A stretch of 44,744 nucleotides of DNA from Comamonadaceae bacterium (GCA_947442105.1 CANEVH010000032.1:1-44744); one strand, 5' to 3'. Counted from the stretch's first letter, positions 1-9,071 are shown. Notes: a model not told the origin generated them from the letters alone. Program-made: numbers and translations.

Positions 1-78
1 ACTGCGACTGCGCGACATGCGTTCAAGTTCGGCCATTACATCCGCCGTACACGACAGTGCCACAGCAACTCGTGCCAT
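1..78 (-). mobile_element. IS630-like transposase, N-terminal part only (runs off the window)
   Basis: Reading the minus strand from the ATG at 78 gives an open frame to the window edge that begins MARVAVALSCTADVMAELER and continues with MSRSRS. From memory this resembles the N-terminal helix-turn-helix region of IS630-family transposases, which start with a short hydrophobic segment followed by an acidic/Arg-rich 'ELERxxRSRS' stretch. A good ribosome binding site (AGGAG) lies about 7 bases upstream of this ATG, which favours it over the ATG at 83, whose frame stops quickly. Only 26 codons are visible, so the catalytic DDE domain, the inverted repeats and the intactness of the element cannot be judged. 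The AT-rich stretch at about 90-130 may include the end of the element. Confidence 0.55.
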
Positions 79-166
79 CGCATTCTCCTATGACTGAACA
101 TAGGGGTATCATAATACTATCGTCAATAAATGCAATTAGACACTAGCGCCCTAAAAGCCAAAAAGC

Positions 167-1018
167 CTAAAGGGCGGCGCGCTGCCTCATGGCCTCGCCC
201 AGGCGCACGGGTGCTGCGGGCTGCCAAGCCGGGTTCCAGTCCAGCGTAGCGCGCGGCCACAGCAGCACCACGGTTGAGCCAAGCAAAAACCGGCCCATCT
301 CTTCGCCCTGGCGCAGGCTGACTGCGCCTTCGTCGTAATGCCATTCCGTGATTTGCGGCAAGCGCGGCGGGTTCACCACGCCGTGCCATACGGTGGCCAT
401 GCTGCCCACAATGGTGGCACCCACCAAAGTCAGCACCAGGGGGCCGTGGTCGGTGTCAAACACGCACACCACCCGCTCGTTGCGCGCAAACAGGCCCGGC
501 ACGCCACGCGCTGTGGTGGGGTTGACCGAAAACAGATCACCCGGCACGTAAATCATGCGCCGCAAGCGCCCATGGCAGGGCATGTGGATGCGGTGGTAGT
601 CGCGTGGGCTGAGGTAAATCGTGGCAAAGCTGCCATCTTGAAACTGCGCCGCCAGCGCGGCGTCGCCGCCCACCAGCGCCGTGGTGCTGTAACCGTGGCC
701 CTTGGCCTGGAAGATTTGGTCCTGCGCAATGGCGCCAAACTGGCTGATGGCACCGTCCACCGGACACACCCAGGTGCTGGCTGCCAGCGGGCGCGCGCCG
801 GGCGCCAGGGCACGGGTGAAGAAGTCGTTAAAGCAGGCGTAGCTGGCCAGATCGGGGTTGGCCGCCTCGGCCATATTTACCTGGTAGCGTTTGACAAACC
901 AGGCAATCAAGCGCGTGGTCAGCGTGCCCCAGCGGCGGCTGGCGACCCAGCCACCAAACACCGTGAGCGCCTTTTTGGGCAGCAGGTACTGGGGCAGTAC
1001 CGAAAAACGATCAGACAC
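167..1018 (-). CDS. psd: Phosphatidylserine decarboxylase proenzyme
   Basis: 283 aa, GTG start at 1018. The enzyme converts phosphatidylserine to phosphatidylethanolamine at the inner membrane, the last step of PE synthesis. The diagnostic self-cleavage motif LGST is visible at about residues 246-249 (context GRFLLGSTVVLL); in the family, cleavage before this Ser creates the pyruvoyl group on the small alpha chain. Other family landmarks are present: FFTRAL near residue 68, VCPVDGAIS near 85, the H-containing segment YLSPRDYHRIHMP near 140 and PGDLFSVNP near 160. Length is normal for the short bacterial form. It is divergent from the LysR gene at 1118, with about 100 bases between the starts that could hold both promoters. 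It stands alone, with no pssA next to it. Confidence 0.93.
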   Translation of the reverse strand: MSDRFSVLPQYLLPKKALTVFGGWVASRRWGTLTTRLIAWFVKRYQVNMAEAANPDLASYACFNDFFTRALAPGARPLAASTWVCPVDGAISQFGAIAQDQIFQAKGHGYSTTALVGGDAALAAQFQDGSFATIYLSPRDYHRIHMPCHGRLRRMIYVPGDLFSVNPTTARGVPGLFARNERVVCVFDTDHGPLVLTLVGATIVGSMATVWHGVVNPPRLPQITEWHYDEGAVSLRQGEEMGRFLLGSTVVLLWPRATLDWNPAWQPAAPVRLGEAMRQRAAL

Positions 1019-1117
1019 TGGGCGGCTCCAAGGGGGTTTATGAGGACCCGCACCACTGGCGTTTCAGGGGCGTGGAGACGAGCAAAAATTATAGTCAGTG
1101 GCCTATAGTCACCACCT

Positions 1118-2005
1118 ATGAGCACCGCACGCATTCCCCCCATCCAGTGTTTGTTGACTTTTGAGGCACTCGCGCGCCTGCGCAGCGTCACCCAGGCCTC
1201 AGAAGAGCTGTGCGTCACCCCCAGCGCCGTGAGCCACCGCGTGCGCCAGTTGGAGCAAATCATTGGCACCAAGCTGTTTGGCCGGGCGGACTTTTCGCTC
1301 ACCACCGAAGGCAGCGAATACCTCGCCCATGTGCGCGAAGGTCTGGCCACCTTGCAAAAGTTTCCGAGTTCTAGCGCCGCGCCCGGCAAACGCAAGCTTC
1401 GCTTGGCGTTGACCCCGACCTTTGCCCGCTCGATTGTGATTCCCCGGCTGCGCGAATTCACCGAGGCCTACCCGGAAATTGAGCTGACCATGCAGGTGAC
1501 GATTCCGCTCCTGGACGTGGTGGCCGAGGACGCGGACCTGACGGTGCGCTTTGGAGCCGGCCGCTACGCCGACCTGGAGCACATCTGCCTGACCAAGGAC
1601 GTGGTCACGCCGCTGGCCTCGCCCGCTTTTGTGCGCGAGCACGGCCCTTTTGTGGAGCCGCAAGACCTGCACCACATGCCCTTGCTGCGCAGCCCCCTGG
1701 AGCCCTGGCGCACCTGGTTTGCCGCCCACCACCTGGACTGGCCCGAGCCGGTGGACGGCTCGCAGTTCAACGACATTGGCCTGATGTGCGACGGCGCCGC
1801 CGCCGGCATGGGTGTTGCGCTGGTACGCCTGAAGCTGGGCGCACCCTGGCTGGAGAGCGGCTCCCTGGTGCGCTTGGGCAGCAGCGAGACCTTTATGGGC
1901 AACGTGCCCAGCCCGCATGCCCATTACCTGTGCTGGCGCACCGGCATGATGGACCGGTGGGAATGTGCGGCGTTTGCCGAGTGGCTTAAGAAAGTGTTGG
2001 CTTAG
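1118..2005 (+). CDS. LysR-family transcriptional regulator (GcvA-like)
   Basis: 295 aa. The N-terminal winged helix-turn-helix is clear at residues 6-65 (IQCLLTFEALARLRSVTQAS, then SAVSHRVRQLEQ), followed by a periplasmic-binding-protein-like effector domain. The pattern 'ELCVTPSAVSHRVRQLE' and the C-terminal 'MGVALVRLKL' fit the GcvA/AmpR-like subgroup of LysR proteins. Its target and ligand cannot be read from the sequence. It is divergent from psd; LysR proteins often regulate the divergent neighbour, but psd is an unusual target, so the link is only positional. The stop codon at 2003-2005 is followed within 16 bases by a strong GC hairpin. Confidence 0.88.
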   Translation: MSTARIPPIQCLLTFEALARLRSVTQASEELCVTPSAVSHRVRQLEQIIGTKLFGRADFSLTTEGSEYLAHVREGLATLQKFPSSSAAPGKRKLRLALTPTFARSIVIPRLREFTEAYPEIELTMQVTIPLLDVVAEDADLTVRFGAGRYADLEHICLTKDVVTPLASPAFVREHGPFVEPQDLHHMPLLRSPLEPWRTWFAAHHLDWPEPVDGSQFNDIGLMCDGAAAGMGVALVRLKLGAPWLESGSLVRLGSSETFMGNVPSPHAHYLCWRTGMMDRWECAAFAEWLKKVLA

Positions 2006-2020
2006 CCCACTCTCCCCCAA

Positions 2021-2043
2021 CCCCTCGCCCAGCGGGCGAGGGG
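2021..2043 (+). terminator. GC-rich hairpin just after the LysR gene, possible terminator
   Basis: A perfect 10-bp stem (CCCCTCGCCC at 2021-2030 with GGGCGAGGGG at 2034-2043) closes a 3-base AGC loop 15 bases after the LysR stop. There is no T-run after it, so it is not a canonical intrinsic terminator. The same architecture with a longer stem recurs at 2196-2228 in front of the second repeat unit, so the hairpin more likely belongs to a repeat element that may have been co-opted to end transcription. Confidence 0.4.
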
Positions 2044-2051
2044 GGGCCGAG

Positions 2052-2351
2052 GTCCGAATTTGGTTTCTGCGCTTCGGCTAGGCTTCTATTGGCGTGGTGC
2101 CTGTGGGTATGCCTGCGAGGTCTAGGAACGGCGCCGTCGCCGCGACGGCTTTCGGGGTTTGGGCGCAGCGGTTTCTGCCCCGCCACACCCCCCAACCCCC
2201 TCTCCTCCCCAGCGGGGAGGAGAGGGGGAGCAAAGTCCGAATTTGGTTTCTGCGCTTCGGTTGGGCTTCTACTGGCGTGGTGCCTGTGGGTACGCCTGCG
2301 AGGTCTAGGAACGGCGCCGTCGCCGCGACGGCTTTCGGGGTTTGGGCGCAG
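2052..2351. repeat. Two direct copies of a 117-bp repeat, period 183 bp, each preceded by a hairpin
   Basis: Copy 1 spans about 2052-2168 and copy 2 about 2235-2351. They are nearly identical; the visible differences are single transitions such as ggcta/ggttg and gtatgcc/gtacgcc. Each copy is preceded by a C-rich/G-rich perfect hairpin with an AGC loop (2021-2043, 10-bp stem; 2196-2228, 15-bp stem). Within each copy there is a further palindrome-rich stretch around 'ggcgccgtcgccgcgacg'. Open frames through this region are compositional and do not look like genes. This is probably a REP/MITE-type family of the host lineage. The rest of the gap 2006-2491 shows nothing else recognisable. Confidence 0.75.
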
Positions 2352-2491
2352 GCGCCGCCTCGGCGTGGGAGGAGAGGGAGTCGGGGGGGCGTGGCAAACC
2401 CCCCGGTGGGGTGCAATAAGGGGGGTAAATTCACGGCCTACTGCAAGTTTCTTCATGCGTGGGGGCGTCCGGTTCCCGTACAGTCCACGGC

Positions 2492-3994
2492 ATGAACGCT
2501 CCTCTGACCGCAAATACCGAAGAATTGCTGCACCGCGCCAGCCTGCAAGCCAGCGTTGTGCAAGCGCTGGCCAAGCACTTGCCACAACACGCTTTGCTGT
2601 ACCAAACCGAAGACACCACGCCTTATGAGTGCGACGGTTTGACGGCTTACCGCCTGCGCCCGCTGGTGGTGGCCCTGCCTGAGACTGAGGCGCAGGTGCA
2701 GGCGGTGCTGCGGAGCTGCCATGCGCTGGGCGTGCCGGTGGTGGCGCGCGGTGCGGGCACTGGTTTGTCGGGCGGTGCCATGCCACATGCGCTGGGCGTG
2801 ACGCTGTCTTTGGCCAAGTTCAACAAAATCATCCAGATTGACGCGCACAGCCGTACCGCGCGTGTGCAATGCGGCGTGCGCAACCTGGCCATCAGCGAGG
2901 CTGCTGCGCCCTACGGCTTGTACTACGCGCCGGACCCGAGCAGCCAGATTGCTTGCACCATTGGTGGCAACGTGGCGGAGAACTCGGGCGGCGTGCATTG
3001 CCTGAAATACGGCTTGACCCTGCATAACGTGTTGCAAGTGCGCGGTCTGACCATTGCCGGCGAACCCATTAGCTTTGGCGCGCAGGCGCTGGACGCGCCG
3101 GGCTACGACTTGCTCAGCGTGGTGGTGGGCAGCGAAGGCATGTTGGCTGTGACCTTGGAGGTGCTGGTCAAACTGGTGCCCAAGCCCCAGTTGGCGCGCT
3201 GCATCATGGCCAGCTTTGACGACGTGCGCAAAGCGGGTGAGGCAGTGGCCGCCGTGATTGCCGCAGGCATCATCCCAGCCGGGCTGGAAATGATGGACAA
3301 GCCCATGACCGCCGCCGTGGAAGACTTTGTGCACGCGGGCTACGACCTGAGCGCCGAGGCGATTTTGCTGTGCGAGAGCGACGGCACGCCCGAGGAAGTG
3401 GAAGAAGAAATTGCCCGCATGAGCGACGTGCTGCGCAGCAACGGCGCCACGGCCATTGCGGTGAGCCAAAGCGAGGCCGAGCGCCTGCGCTTTTGGAGCG
3501 GGCGCAAAAACGCCTTTCCGGCCAGCGGGCGCATCAGCCCCGACTACATGTGCATGGACAGCACGATTCCGCGCAAGCGCCTGGCCGACATCCTGCTGGC
3601 CATCAGCGAGATGGAAAAAAAGTACCAGCTGCGCTGCGCCAATGTGTTCCACGCCGGGGACGGCAATCTGCACCCGCTGATTTTGTTCGACGCCAACGAC
3701 CCCGACCAGCTGCGCCGCTGCGAGCTGTTTGGCGCCGACATTTTGGAAACCAGCGTGGCCATGGGCGGCACGGTAACGGGCGAACACGGCGTGGGCGTGG
3801 AAAAGCTCAACAGCATGTGCGTGCAGTTTTCGCCCGAAGAAAACGAACAAATGTTTGCGGTCAAACGCGCGTTTGACCCCCAGGGTTTGCTCAACCCCGG
3901 CAAGGTGATTCCCACCCTACAGCGCTGCGCCGAGTACGGCAAGATGCTGGTGCGTGGCGGGCAGATCAAGCACCCGGATTTGCCGCGGTTTTAA
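2492..3994 (+). CDS. glcD: FAD-linked oxidase, glycolate oxidase subunit GlcD-like
   Basis: 500 aa from the ATG at 2492 (MNAPLTANTEELL); an upstream in-frame ATG at 2459 would add eleven residues unlike the family. The FAD-binding PCMH-type domain occupies about residues 45-230: VVALPETEAQVQAVL, then VPVVARGAGTGLSGGA and the flavin-contact stretch YAPDPSSQIACTIGGNVAEN. The C-terminal FAD-oxidase cap domain contains the conserved HAGDGNLHPLI near residue 385 and GGTVTGEHGVG near 425. These are hallmarks of GlcD/D-lactate dehydrogenase-like flavoproteins that oxidise D-2-hydroxy acids such as glycolate. The partners GlcE and GlcF are not in the window, so the electron acceptor and exact substrate are unknown; the symbol is by similarity only. 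Confidence 0.85.
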   Translation: MNAPLTANTEELLHRASLQASVVQALAKHLPQHALLYQTEDTTPYECDGLTAYRLRPLVVALPETEAQVQAVLRSCHALGVPVVARGAGTGLSGGAMPHALGVTLSLAKFNKIIQIDAHSRTARVQCGVRNLAISEAAAPYGLYYAPDPSSQIACTIGGNVAENSGGVHCLKYGLTLHNVLQVRGLTIAGEPISFGAQALDAPGYDLLSVVVGSEGMLAVTLEVLVKLVPKPQLARCIMASFDDVRKAGEAVAAVIAAGIIPAGLEMMDKPMTAAVEDFVHAGYDLSAEAILLCESDGTPEEVEEEIARMSDVLRSNGATAIAVSQSEAERLRFWSGRKNAFPASGRISPDYMCMDSTIPRKRLADILLAISEMEKKYQLRCANVFHAGDGNLHPLILFDANDPDQLRRCELFGADILETSVAMGGTVTGEHGVGVEKLNSMCVQFSPEENEQMFAVKRAFDPQGLLNPGKVIPTLQRCAEYGKMLVRGGQIKHPDLPRF

Positions 3995-4250
3995 GCGGCT
4001 GGGGGTGTCGCCCGTCAAGCTTGCGCCTTGACCCTACGGCCAAGCGCCACGCGGACTTGCTCCGGTGTTCCACACCACCTCCCGTTGACTCCGTGTCTTG
4101 GCCCCGAGCAAACGGCGAAGTCCTTGAATTCTCATGCTTCGCTTTGCGCGGCTGTTGGGTTGAATGACAATGGTGTGGTGCGCAGACCCGGACGCCTTTG
4201 TATGCCCCGCTGACGCACCGCTGTTCATCATCAAAGAGGAGACCTAAACC

Positions 4251-5258
4251 ATGCCCCAATCCCAACCCCACACCCAGGCTCACCTGGACCGCCGGGCTTT
4301 GCTTCAAACCGCCTTGGCCAGCGCTGCTGGCTTGGCCTTGCCCGCCTGGGCCCAATCGACCTGGCCCGCCAAACCGGTGACCCTGGTGGTGCCCTTTCCG
4401 GCAGGCGGCGGCACGGACGCATTTGCCCGCCCCCTGTCGGCGCAGTTTTCCCGCCTGACGGAAAAGCAGCTCATCATTGACAACAAGGGCGGCGCGGGCG
4501 GCACCTTGGGAGCCGGGGTGGCAGCCAAGGCAGCGCCTGATGGCTACACCCTGTTTATGGGCGCGGTGCACCACACGATTGCGCCCAGCATGTACCCCAA
4601 GCTGGACTACGACCTGGAGCGCGACTTTGTGCCCCTGCTGCTGGTGGCCAGCGTGCCGCAAATTTTGGTGGTCAATCCCAAAAAAGTGCCGGTGGCCAAC
4701 TTTGCAGAATTTTTGGCGTTCGTGCGCAAAAACCCCGGCAAGCTCAACTACGGCTCGGCCGGCGGTGGCACCTCGCACCATCTGGCAGGCGAGCTGTTCA
4801 AGCTGCAGACCAAAACCTTTATCACCCACATTCCCTACCGTGGTGCGGGCCCCGCGCTGCAAGACCTGATTGCGGGCAATGTGGACATGATGTTTGACGG
4901 GCTGGGCTCATCGGCTGCGCACATCAAAGGCGGGCGCATCAAAGCGCTGATGGTGTCAGGCACCAAGCGCAACCCCGCTTTCCCCGACGTGCCATGCTCT
5001 ACCGAACTGGGTTTGCCCGAGTACACCGTGAGCACCTGGTATGGCATTTGGGCGCCCAAAGCCACGCCAGCCGAAGCCCAAGCGCGCGCCACCGAAGAGA
5101 TTCGCCGTGCCTGCCAAACCGACGAGGCAAAAGCCATCTGGGCCAACCAAGGTGCGGATTTTCCCAACCTGGCGGGCGCGCAGTTTGACGGGTTTATCAA
5201 AGGCGAGCTGGCCAAATGGTCCAAGGTCGTCAAAGCCTCGGGCGCCAAGCTGGACTGA
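4251..5258 (+). CDS. Bug-family (TctC) periplasmic solute-binding receptor
   Basis: 335 aa. A twin-Arg-like charged start (DRRALLQTALASAAGLALPAWA) ends in an AWA cleavage site near residue 36, so the mature protein is exported. The mature part opens with WPAKPVTLVVPFPAGGGTDA, the characteristic ligand-loop signature of Bug receptors, and continues with the YGSAGGGTSHHLAGELFK and VPYRGAGPALQDL-type segments. These bind small carboxylates or aromatic acids, and most of the very many Comamonadaceae paralogues work without a dedicated TctAB membrane partner; none is present here. It starts after a clean ribosome binding site (AGGAG at about 4238) and precedes the MatB-like ligase by 24 bases, so malonate or another dicarboxylate is a plausible ligand (inference). 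Confidence 0.9.
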   Translation: MPQSQPHTQAHLDRRALLQTALASAAGLALPAWAQSTWPAKPVTLVVPFPAGGGTDAFARPLSAQFSRLTEKQLIIDNKGGAGGTLGAGVAAKAAPDGYTLFMGAVHHTIAPSMYPKLDYDLERDFVPLLLVASVPQILVVNPKKVPVANFAEFLAFVRKNPGKLNYGSAGGGTSHHLAGELFKLQTKTFITHIPYRGAGPALQDLIAGNVDMMFDGLGSSAAHIKGGRIKALMVSGTKRNPAFPDVPCSTELGLPEYTVSTWYGIWAPKATPAEAQARATEEIRRACQTDEAKAIWANQGADFPNLAGAQFDGFIKGELAKWSKVVKASGAKLD

Positions 5259-5282
5259 TCCACGCGCTTTTTGCACCCCACC

Positions 5283-6824
5283 ATGGCCCAACACAACCTG
5301 TTTGCCGCCCTGCGCGCGGCCTTTCCCGCTGATTTGGACGCCACTGCCGTCGAGACGGACAGCGGCTTGCATTACTCCTGGCGGGACTTGGACCGCGCCA
5401 CCGCCATGGTGGCCAATGTGTTGCAGTCGCTGGATGTGCCCGCAGGCAGCCGCATTGCCGCGTACACCGAAAAGTCGGTCGAAGCCATGGTTTTGTACCT
5501 GGCCACCCTGCGCGCGGGCTATGTGTATTTGCCGCTGAACACCGCCTACCAAAGCGCCGAGGTGGAATACTTCATCGGTAACGCCGAGCCCGCCGTGGTG
5601 GTGTGCGCCAGCCGCAGCTTTGGCTGGGTGAGCAAGATCGCGTTCAAGGCGGGCACGCAGTATGTGTTCACCCTCAATGATGACCGCACCGGCAGCCTGC
5701 TGGAGCGCGCCGCCATGCACAGCGACGTGCACACCGTGGCGCCGCGCCAGGCCGATGACCTGGCGGCCATCGTCTACACCAGCGGCACCACCGGGCGCAG
5801 CAAAGGCGCCATGCTCAGCCACGGCAACTTGCTCAGTAACGCGCAGGTGCTCAAGGACTATTGGGGCTGGAAAGCGGGCGACGTACTGATCCACGCCTTG
5901 CCCATCTTCCATGTGCACGGCCTGTTTGTGGCCATCCATGGCGCGCTGCTGAGCGGCAGCAAGATGGTCTGGATGGCCAAGTTCGACCCCAAGGCTGTGC
6001 TGGCGCATCTGCCCAAGGCGACCGTCTTTATGGGCGTGCCAACGCTTTATGTGCGCCTGTTGGCCGAGCCCGGACTGACGCTAGAGTCCACCCGCAATAT
6101 GCGTTTGTTTGTTGCCGGCTCGGCCCCGCTGTTGCTGGAAACCTTCAATGAATGGACGGCGCGCACCGGCCACACCATCCTGGAGCGCTACGGCATGAGC
6201 GAGACGGTAATGCTCACCTCCAACCCGTATGCGGCCGACGCCCGTTTTGCACAGCAAAGCGAGCGCCGGGGCGCCACCGTGGGCTTTCCCTTGCCCGCAG
6301 TGGAGTTGCGTGTCGCGGGCGATGGCGATGTGCCCCTGCCCGTGGGCGAGATCGGCGGTATTCAGGTGCGCGGTCCCAATGTGTTTTCCGGCTACTGGCG
6401 CATGCCCGAGAAGACGGCGGAAGAATTTACCGCCGATGGATTTTTTAGGACCGGCGACGTTGGCAAAGTGGACGAACGCGGCTATGTGCACATCGTAGGG
6501 CGCAGCAAAGACCTGATCATCAGCGGCGGCTACAACGTCTATCCTGCCGAGATTGAGGGCTATATCAACGAGCTGCCCGGCGTGGCGGAAAGCGCTCTGG
6601 TGGGCGTACCGCACCCGGACTTTGGCGAGGTGGGCGTGGCCGTGGTGATTGCCAAGCCCGGCGCGCAGCCGCAGGCCAGTGACATTGTGGCGGCGCTAAA
6701 AACACAACTGGCCAACTTCAAAATCCCCAAACACTGCGTGCTGGTAACAGAGCTGCCGCGCAACGCCATGGGCAAGGTGCAAAAGAATCTGCTGCGCGCG
6801 CAGTACCAAGCGCTGTTTAGCTAA
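5283..6824 (+). CDS. matB: AMP-forming acyl-CoA ligase, malonyl-CoA synthetase-like
   Basis: 513 aa from the ATG at 5283 (MAQHNLFAALRAAFP); a TTG at 5271 would add four residues. ANL superfamily motifs are in order: the P-loop YTSGTTGRSKGAMLSH near residue 165, LPIFHVHGLFV near 210, ERYGMSET near 305 (A5 motif), the ATP-ribose contact FFRTGDVGKVDERGYVHIVGR near 395, and the catalytic-lysine region PRNAMGKVQKN near 498. The 'MFHVHGLFVA' context and the overall form are those of MatB-type malonyl-CoA synthetases, which ligate malonate to CoA. It follows the Bug receptor directly and precedes an aminotransferase. No malonyl-CoA decarboxylase gene (matA) lies in the window, so substrate assignment is moderate. 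Confidence 0.75.
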   Translation: MAQHNLFAALRAAFPADLDATAVETDSGLHYSWRDLDRATAMVANVLQSLDVPAGSRIAAYTEKSVEAMVLYLATLRAGYVYLPLNTAYQSAEVEYFIGNAEPAVVVCASRSFGWVSKIAFKAGTQYVFTLNDDRTGSLLERAAMHSDVHTVAPRQADDLAAIVYTSGTTGRSKGAMLSHGNLLSNAQVLKDYWGWKAGDVLIHALPIFHVHGLFVAIHGALLSGSKMVWMAKFDPKAVLAHLPKATVFMGVPTLYVRLLAEPGLTLESTRNMRLFVAGSAPLLLETFNEWTARTGHTILERYGMSETVMLTSNPYAADARFAQQSERRGATVGFPLPAVELRVAGDGDVPLPVGEIGGIQVRGPNVFSGYWRMPEKTAEEFTADGFFRTGDVGKVDERGYVHIVGRSKDLIISGGYNVYPAEIEGYINELPGVAESALVGVPHPDFGEVGVAVVIAKPGAQPQASDIVAALKTQLANFKIPKHCVLVTELPRNAMGKVQKNLLRAQYQALFS

Positions 6825-6842
6825 TCCCAAACGCCAAGCCCC

Positions 6843-8033
6843 ATGCGCCAAACCATCCAGAATCTCGAAGAATCCCAGATCCGCGAAGTGGCCAACGCGA
6901 GCTTGGGGCGCAGCGACCTGCTGGCATTTTGGTTTGGCGAGAGCGACGAGGTCACGCCCGACTTCATCCGCCAAGCCGCCATAGAGTCGCTACAACGTGG
7001 CGAAACCTTTTACGCCCACAACCTGGGCCTGCCCGAGCTGCGCCAGGCCATTGCCAGCGCCATGACCGCCCAGCATGCCAGCGGGCCCGGCGCCACGACC
7101 ATCGGCATGGAGCGCATCGCAGTGACCACTGGCGGGGTGAATGCGCTGATGCTGGCGGTGCAGGCGCTGGTGGACGCGGGCGACGAGGTGGTGGCTGCCA
7201 CCCCAGTGTGGCCCAACCTGACGGCGCAGGCGCTGATCATGGGTGCGCAGTTGCGCACCGTGGCGCTCACGCCACAAAGTTCCGGCGCTGACGCGGGCGC
7301 CTGGACGCTGGACCTGCCCCGGCTGCTAGAGAGCATTACCCCCGGCACCCAGCTGCTGATCCTCAACGCCCCCAACAACCCCACCGGCTGGACCCTGAGC
7401 CGCGACGAGCAGAGTGCCATCCTGGCGCACTGCCGCCGCACCGGCACCTGGATACTGGCCGACGAGGTGTACGAAAACCTGTACTACGCCCCCAGCGCCA
7501 ACGGCAGCGCGCCCAGCTTTTTGGACATCGCCGAGCCCGAAGACCGGCTGGTGGTGGTGCACAGCTTTTCCAAAAGCTACCTCATGACCGGCTGGCGCCT
7601 GGGCTGGCTGGTCATGCCGCCGCAAATGACGGCGGCCATGGGCAAGCTGGTGGAGTTCAACACCTCCTGCGCCAGCGTGTTCACCCAGCGCGCAGGCATC
7701 GTGGCGCTACAGCGCCGGGATGAAGTGACGCCCCGCGTGGTCGCCCACCTCAAAACCTGCCGCGACACCCTGATCCCCGCGCTGCGCACCCTACCCGATG
7801 TGCAGGTGGCGCTGCCCTTGGGCGGCATGTACGCCTTCTTTCAGCTGCCTGGCCACGGCGACTCCTTGGCCACCGCCAAACGATTGGTGAGTGAGGCCGG
7901 TCTGGGCCTGGCCCCTGGCAGCGCCTTTGCCCCCGAGGCAGCGGGCTGGCTGCGCTGGTGCTTTGCGTCCAAAGACTTAGCAAGGTTGACGCAGGGGGTG
8001 GAGCGGCTGGGGGATTGGTTGCGGCGGGGGTAA
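6843..8033 (+). CDS. Pyridoxal-phosphate-dependent aminotransferase, class I/II
   Basis: 396 aa. Fold-type I features: the phosphate-loop region VTTGGVNALMLAVQAL near residue 95, LNAPNNPTGWTLSRDE near 180 with the conserved NNPTG, DEVYENLYY near 212, and the Schiff-base lysine in SFSKSYLMTGWRLGW near residue 245. The final Arg that binds the substrate carboxylate is likely in the GWLRWCFAS segment near 378. It starts 18 bases after the acyl-CoA ligase and is likely cotranscribed with it. Which amino donor is used cannot be told from sequence; it resembles the broad aspartate/alanine-type aminotransferases. Confidence 0.9.
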   Translation: MRQTIQNLEESQIREVANASLGRSDLLAFWFGESDEVTPDFIRQAAIESLQRGETFYAHNLGLPELRQAIASAMTAQHASGPGATTIGMERIAVTTGGVNALMLAVQALVDAGDEVVAATPVWPNLTAQALIMGAQLRTVALTPQSSGADAGAWTLDLPRLLESITPGTQLLILNAPNNPTGWTLSRDEQSAILAHCRRTGTWILADEVYENLYYAPSANGSAPSFLDIAEPEDRLVVVHSFSKSYLMTGWRLGWLVMPPQMTAAMGKLVEFNTSCASVFTQRAGIVALQRRDEVTPRVVAHLKTCRDTLIPALRTLPDVQVALPLGGMYAFFQLPGHGDSLATAKRLVSEAGLGLAPGSAFAPEAAGWLRWCFASKDLARLTQGVERLGDWLRRG

Positions 8034-8402
8034 GGCGACGAATGAGAGGAGTTGCCGCGATTCTTGAAAGACAGGAGTCGGTAAGTTGAACCTGCCACTT
8101 CCAAAACGGCCACCACCATTCGGCTGCAAGTTCGCACGACTTGGCGCATCTAACTGCACGGGCGCATCAGAGGAGGCCGGCGGGGAAAAAGTTGTTGCGT
8201 TGCCAGTCCAAGCGCCTTGCTTTATGTTCAGGTTCAAAGGAAACAGACATGTCTACAGCCACACCGGCATCCAGAGACCAAATAGCCATACCTCCAAGCA
8301 ATCGGCCAGTGCCGCGGGGTGCCGCATGCCCCTGACGTTTGATGTCAAGGCACCAAAGCATCCCGGAATGACTTTGCTAGCCTGAAACGAGCCGGTCAAA
8401 AA
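8034..8402. other. 369-base gap holding at most one tiny doubtful ORF
   Basis: No conserved gene is seen. A 28-codon frame at 8249-8335 (MSTATPASRDQIAIPPSNRP...) has a reasonable AAGGA site 8 bases upstream, but its sequence is low-complexity and unlike any family I know. The longer open frames through the gap are in disagreement with one another and look compositional. The promoter of the YidD-like gene at 8403 may lie here. Confidence 0.4.
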
Positions 8403-8858
8403 ATGCGGCAAGCCCTTCTGGACAGGCTCGCGCTGTGGGCGATTCGCGCGTACCAGCTGCATCTATCGCCTCGCAAGGGCTTTAGCTGCGCGTACCGCCA
8501 TCAAACAGGCTGTCGCAGTTGCTCAGTTTTGGGTTTCCGAGCCATCCGCCGTTATGGTCTATTTGCTGGATTGCCTGTTCTTCAACGGCGACTCGAACGC
8601 TGTTCTGTAGCGTATCAACGCGCAGTGCCGGTCAATCCCCGTGGCAAAAACCAAGCCGGATTTATTGACCTTTCGTGCGACCTTCCATGCAGCGGCAACT
8701 CCGGTTTAAATTGTGCAGGCTCCGCGTGCGACGCAGTATCGGGCTGCGGTGGGCCGTGCGACTGTGGCCGCTGGGGTGCGTCTAAGCGCTCTTCAAAGTC
8801 AAAGTACGTCTACATTCCTCCCGGTAGGAGCAAACGCTATAAAGGCAGCAACGGTTGA
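8403..8858 (+). CDS. YidD-like membrane protein insertion efficiency factor with Cys-rich tail
   Basis: 151 aa. Residues 10-70 carry the YidD domain: ALWAIRAYQLHLSPRKGFSC, then AYRHQTGCRSCSVLGFRAIR and an RYGLFAGLPVLQRRLERC stretch. YidD proteins are small amphipathic, membrane-associated factors that help YidC-dependent insertion. Classical YidD is 70-100 aa and sits between rpmH/rnpA and yidC; here it is far from those genes and has an extra tail of about 75 aa with many Cys (SCDLPCSGNS, CAGSACDAVSGCGGPCDCG) ending in a basic stretch. The tail could bind metal, but that is inference. Codon use is normal for the region. The 213 bases after it, up to 9071, show no gene. Confidence 0.7.
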   Translation: MRQALLDRLALWAIRAYQLHLSPRKGFSCAYRHQTGCRSCSVLGFRAIRRYGLFAGLPVLQRRLERCSVAYQRAVPVNPRGKNQAGFIDLSCDLPCSGNSGLNCAGSACDAVSGCGGPCDCGRWGASKRSSKSKYVYIPPGRSKRYKGSNG

Positions 8859-9071
8859 AATGCGTTCTGGATGCTGGGTGTCTCTTTAACGTGAATAACT
8901 CTCATGATTGTGGGTGCTGCGCACCTTCAAGAAGGTTAGTGAAAAAGGGCACCCAGCGCAGAACTTTTTATTAAATCTCCACTGCCCAAGTCTTTGTATG
9001 GCAACGGAGTGGTTCAGGGATGCCGTCTGGACAACACCCACGCCAATGCTAGGCCACTGGCGCCGCAGGCA

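Noticed and set aside
2089..2628. Several open frames through the 117-bp repeats
   Set aside because: They repeat the same peptide from each repeat copy and run into the glcD start; compositional.
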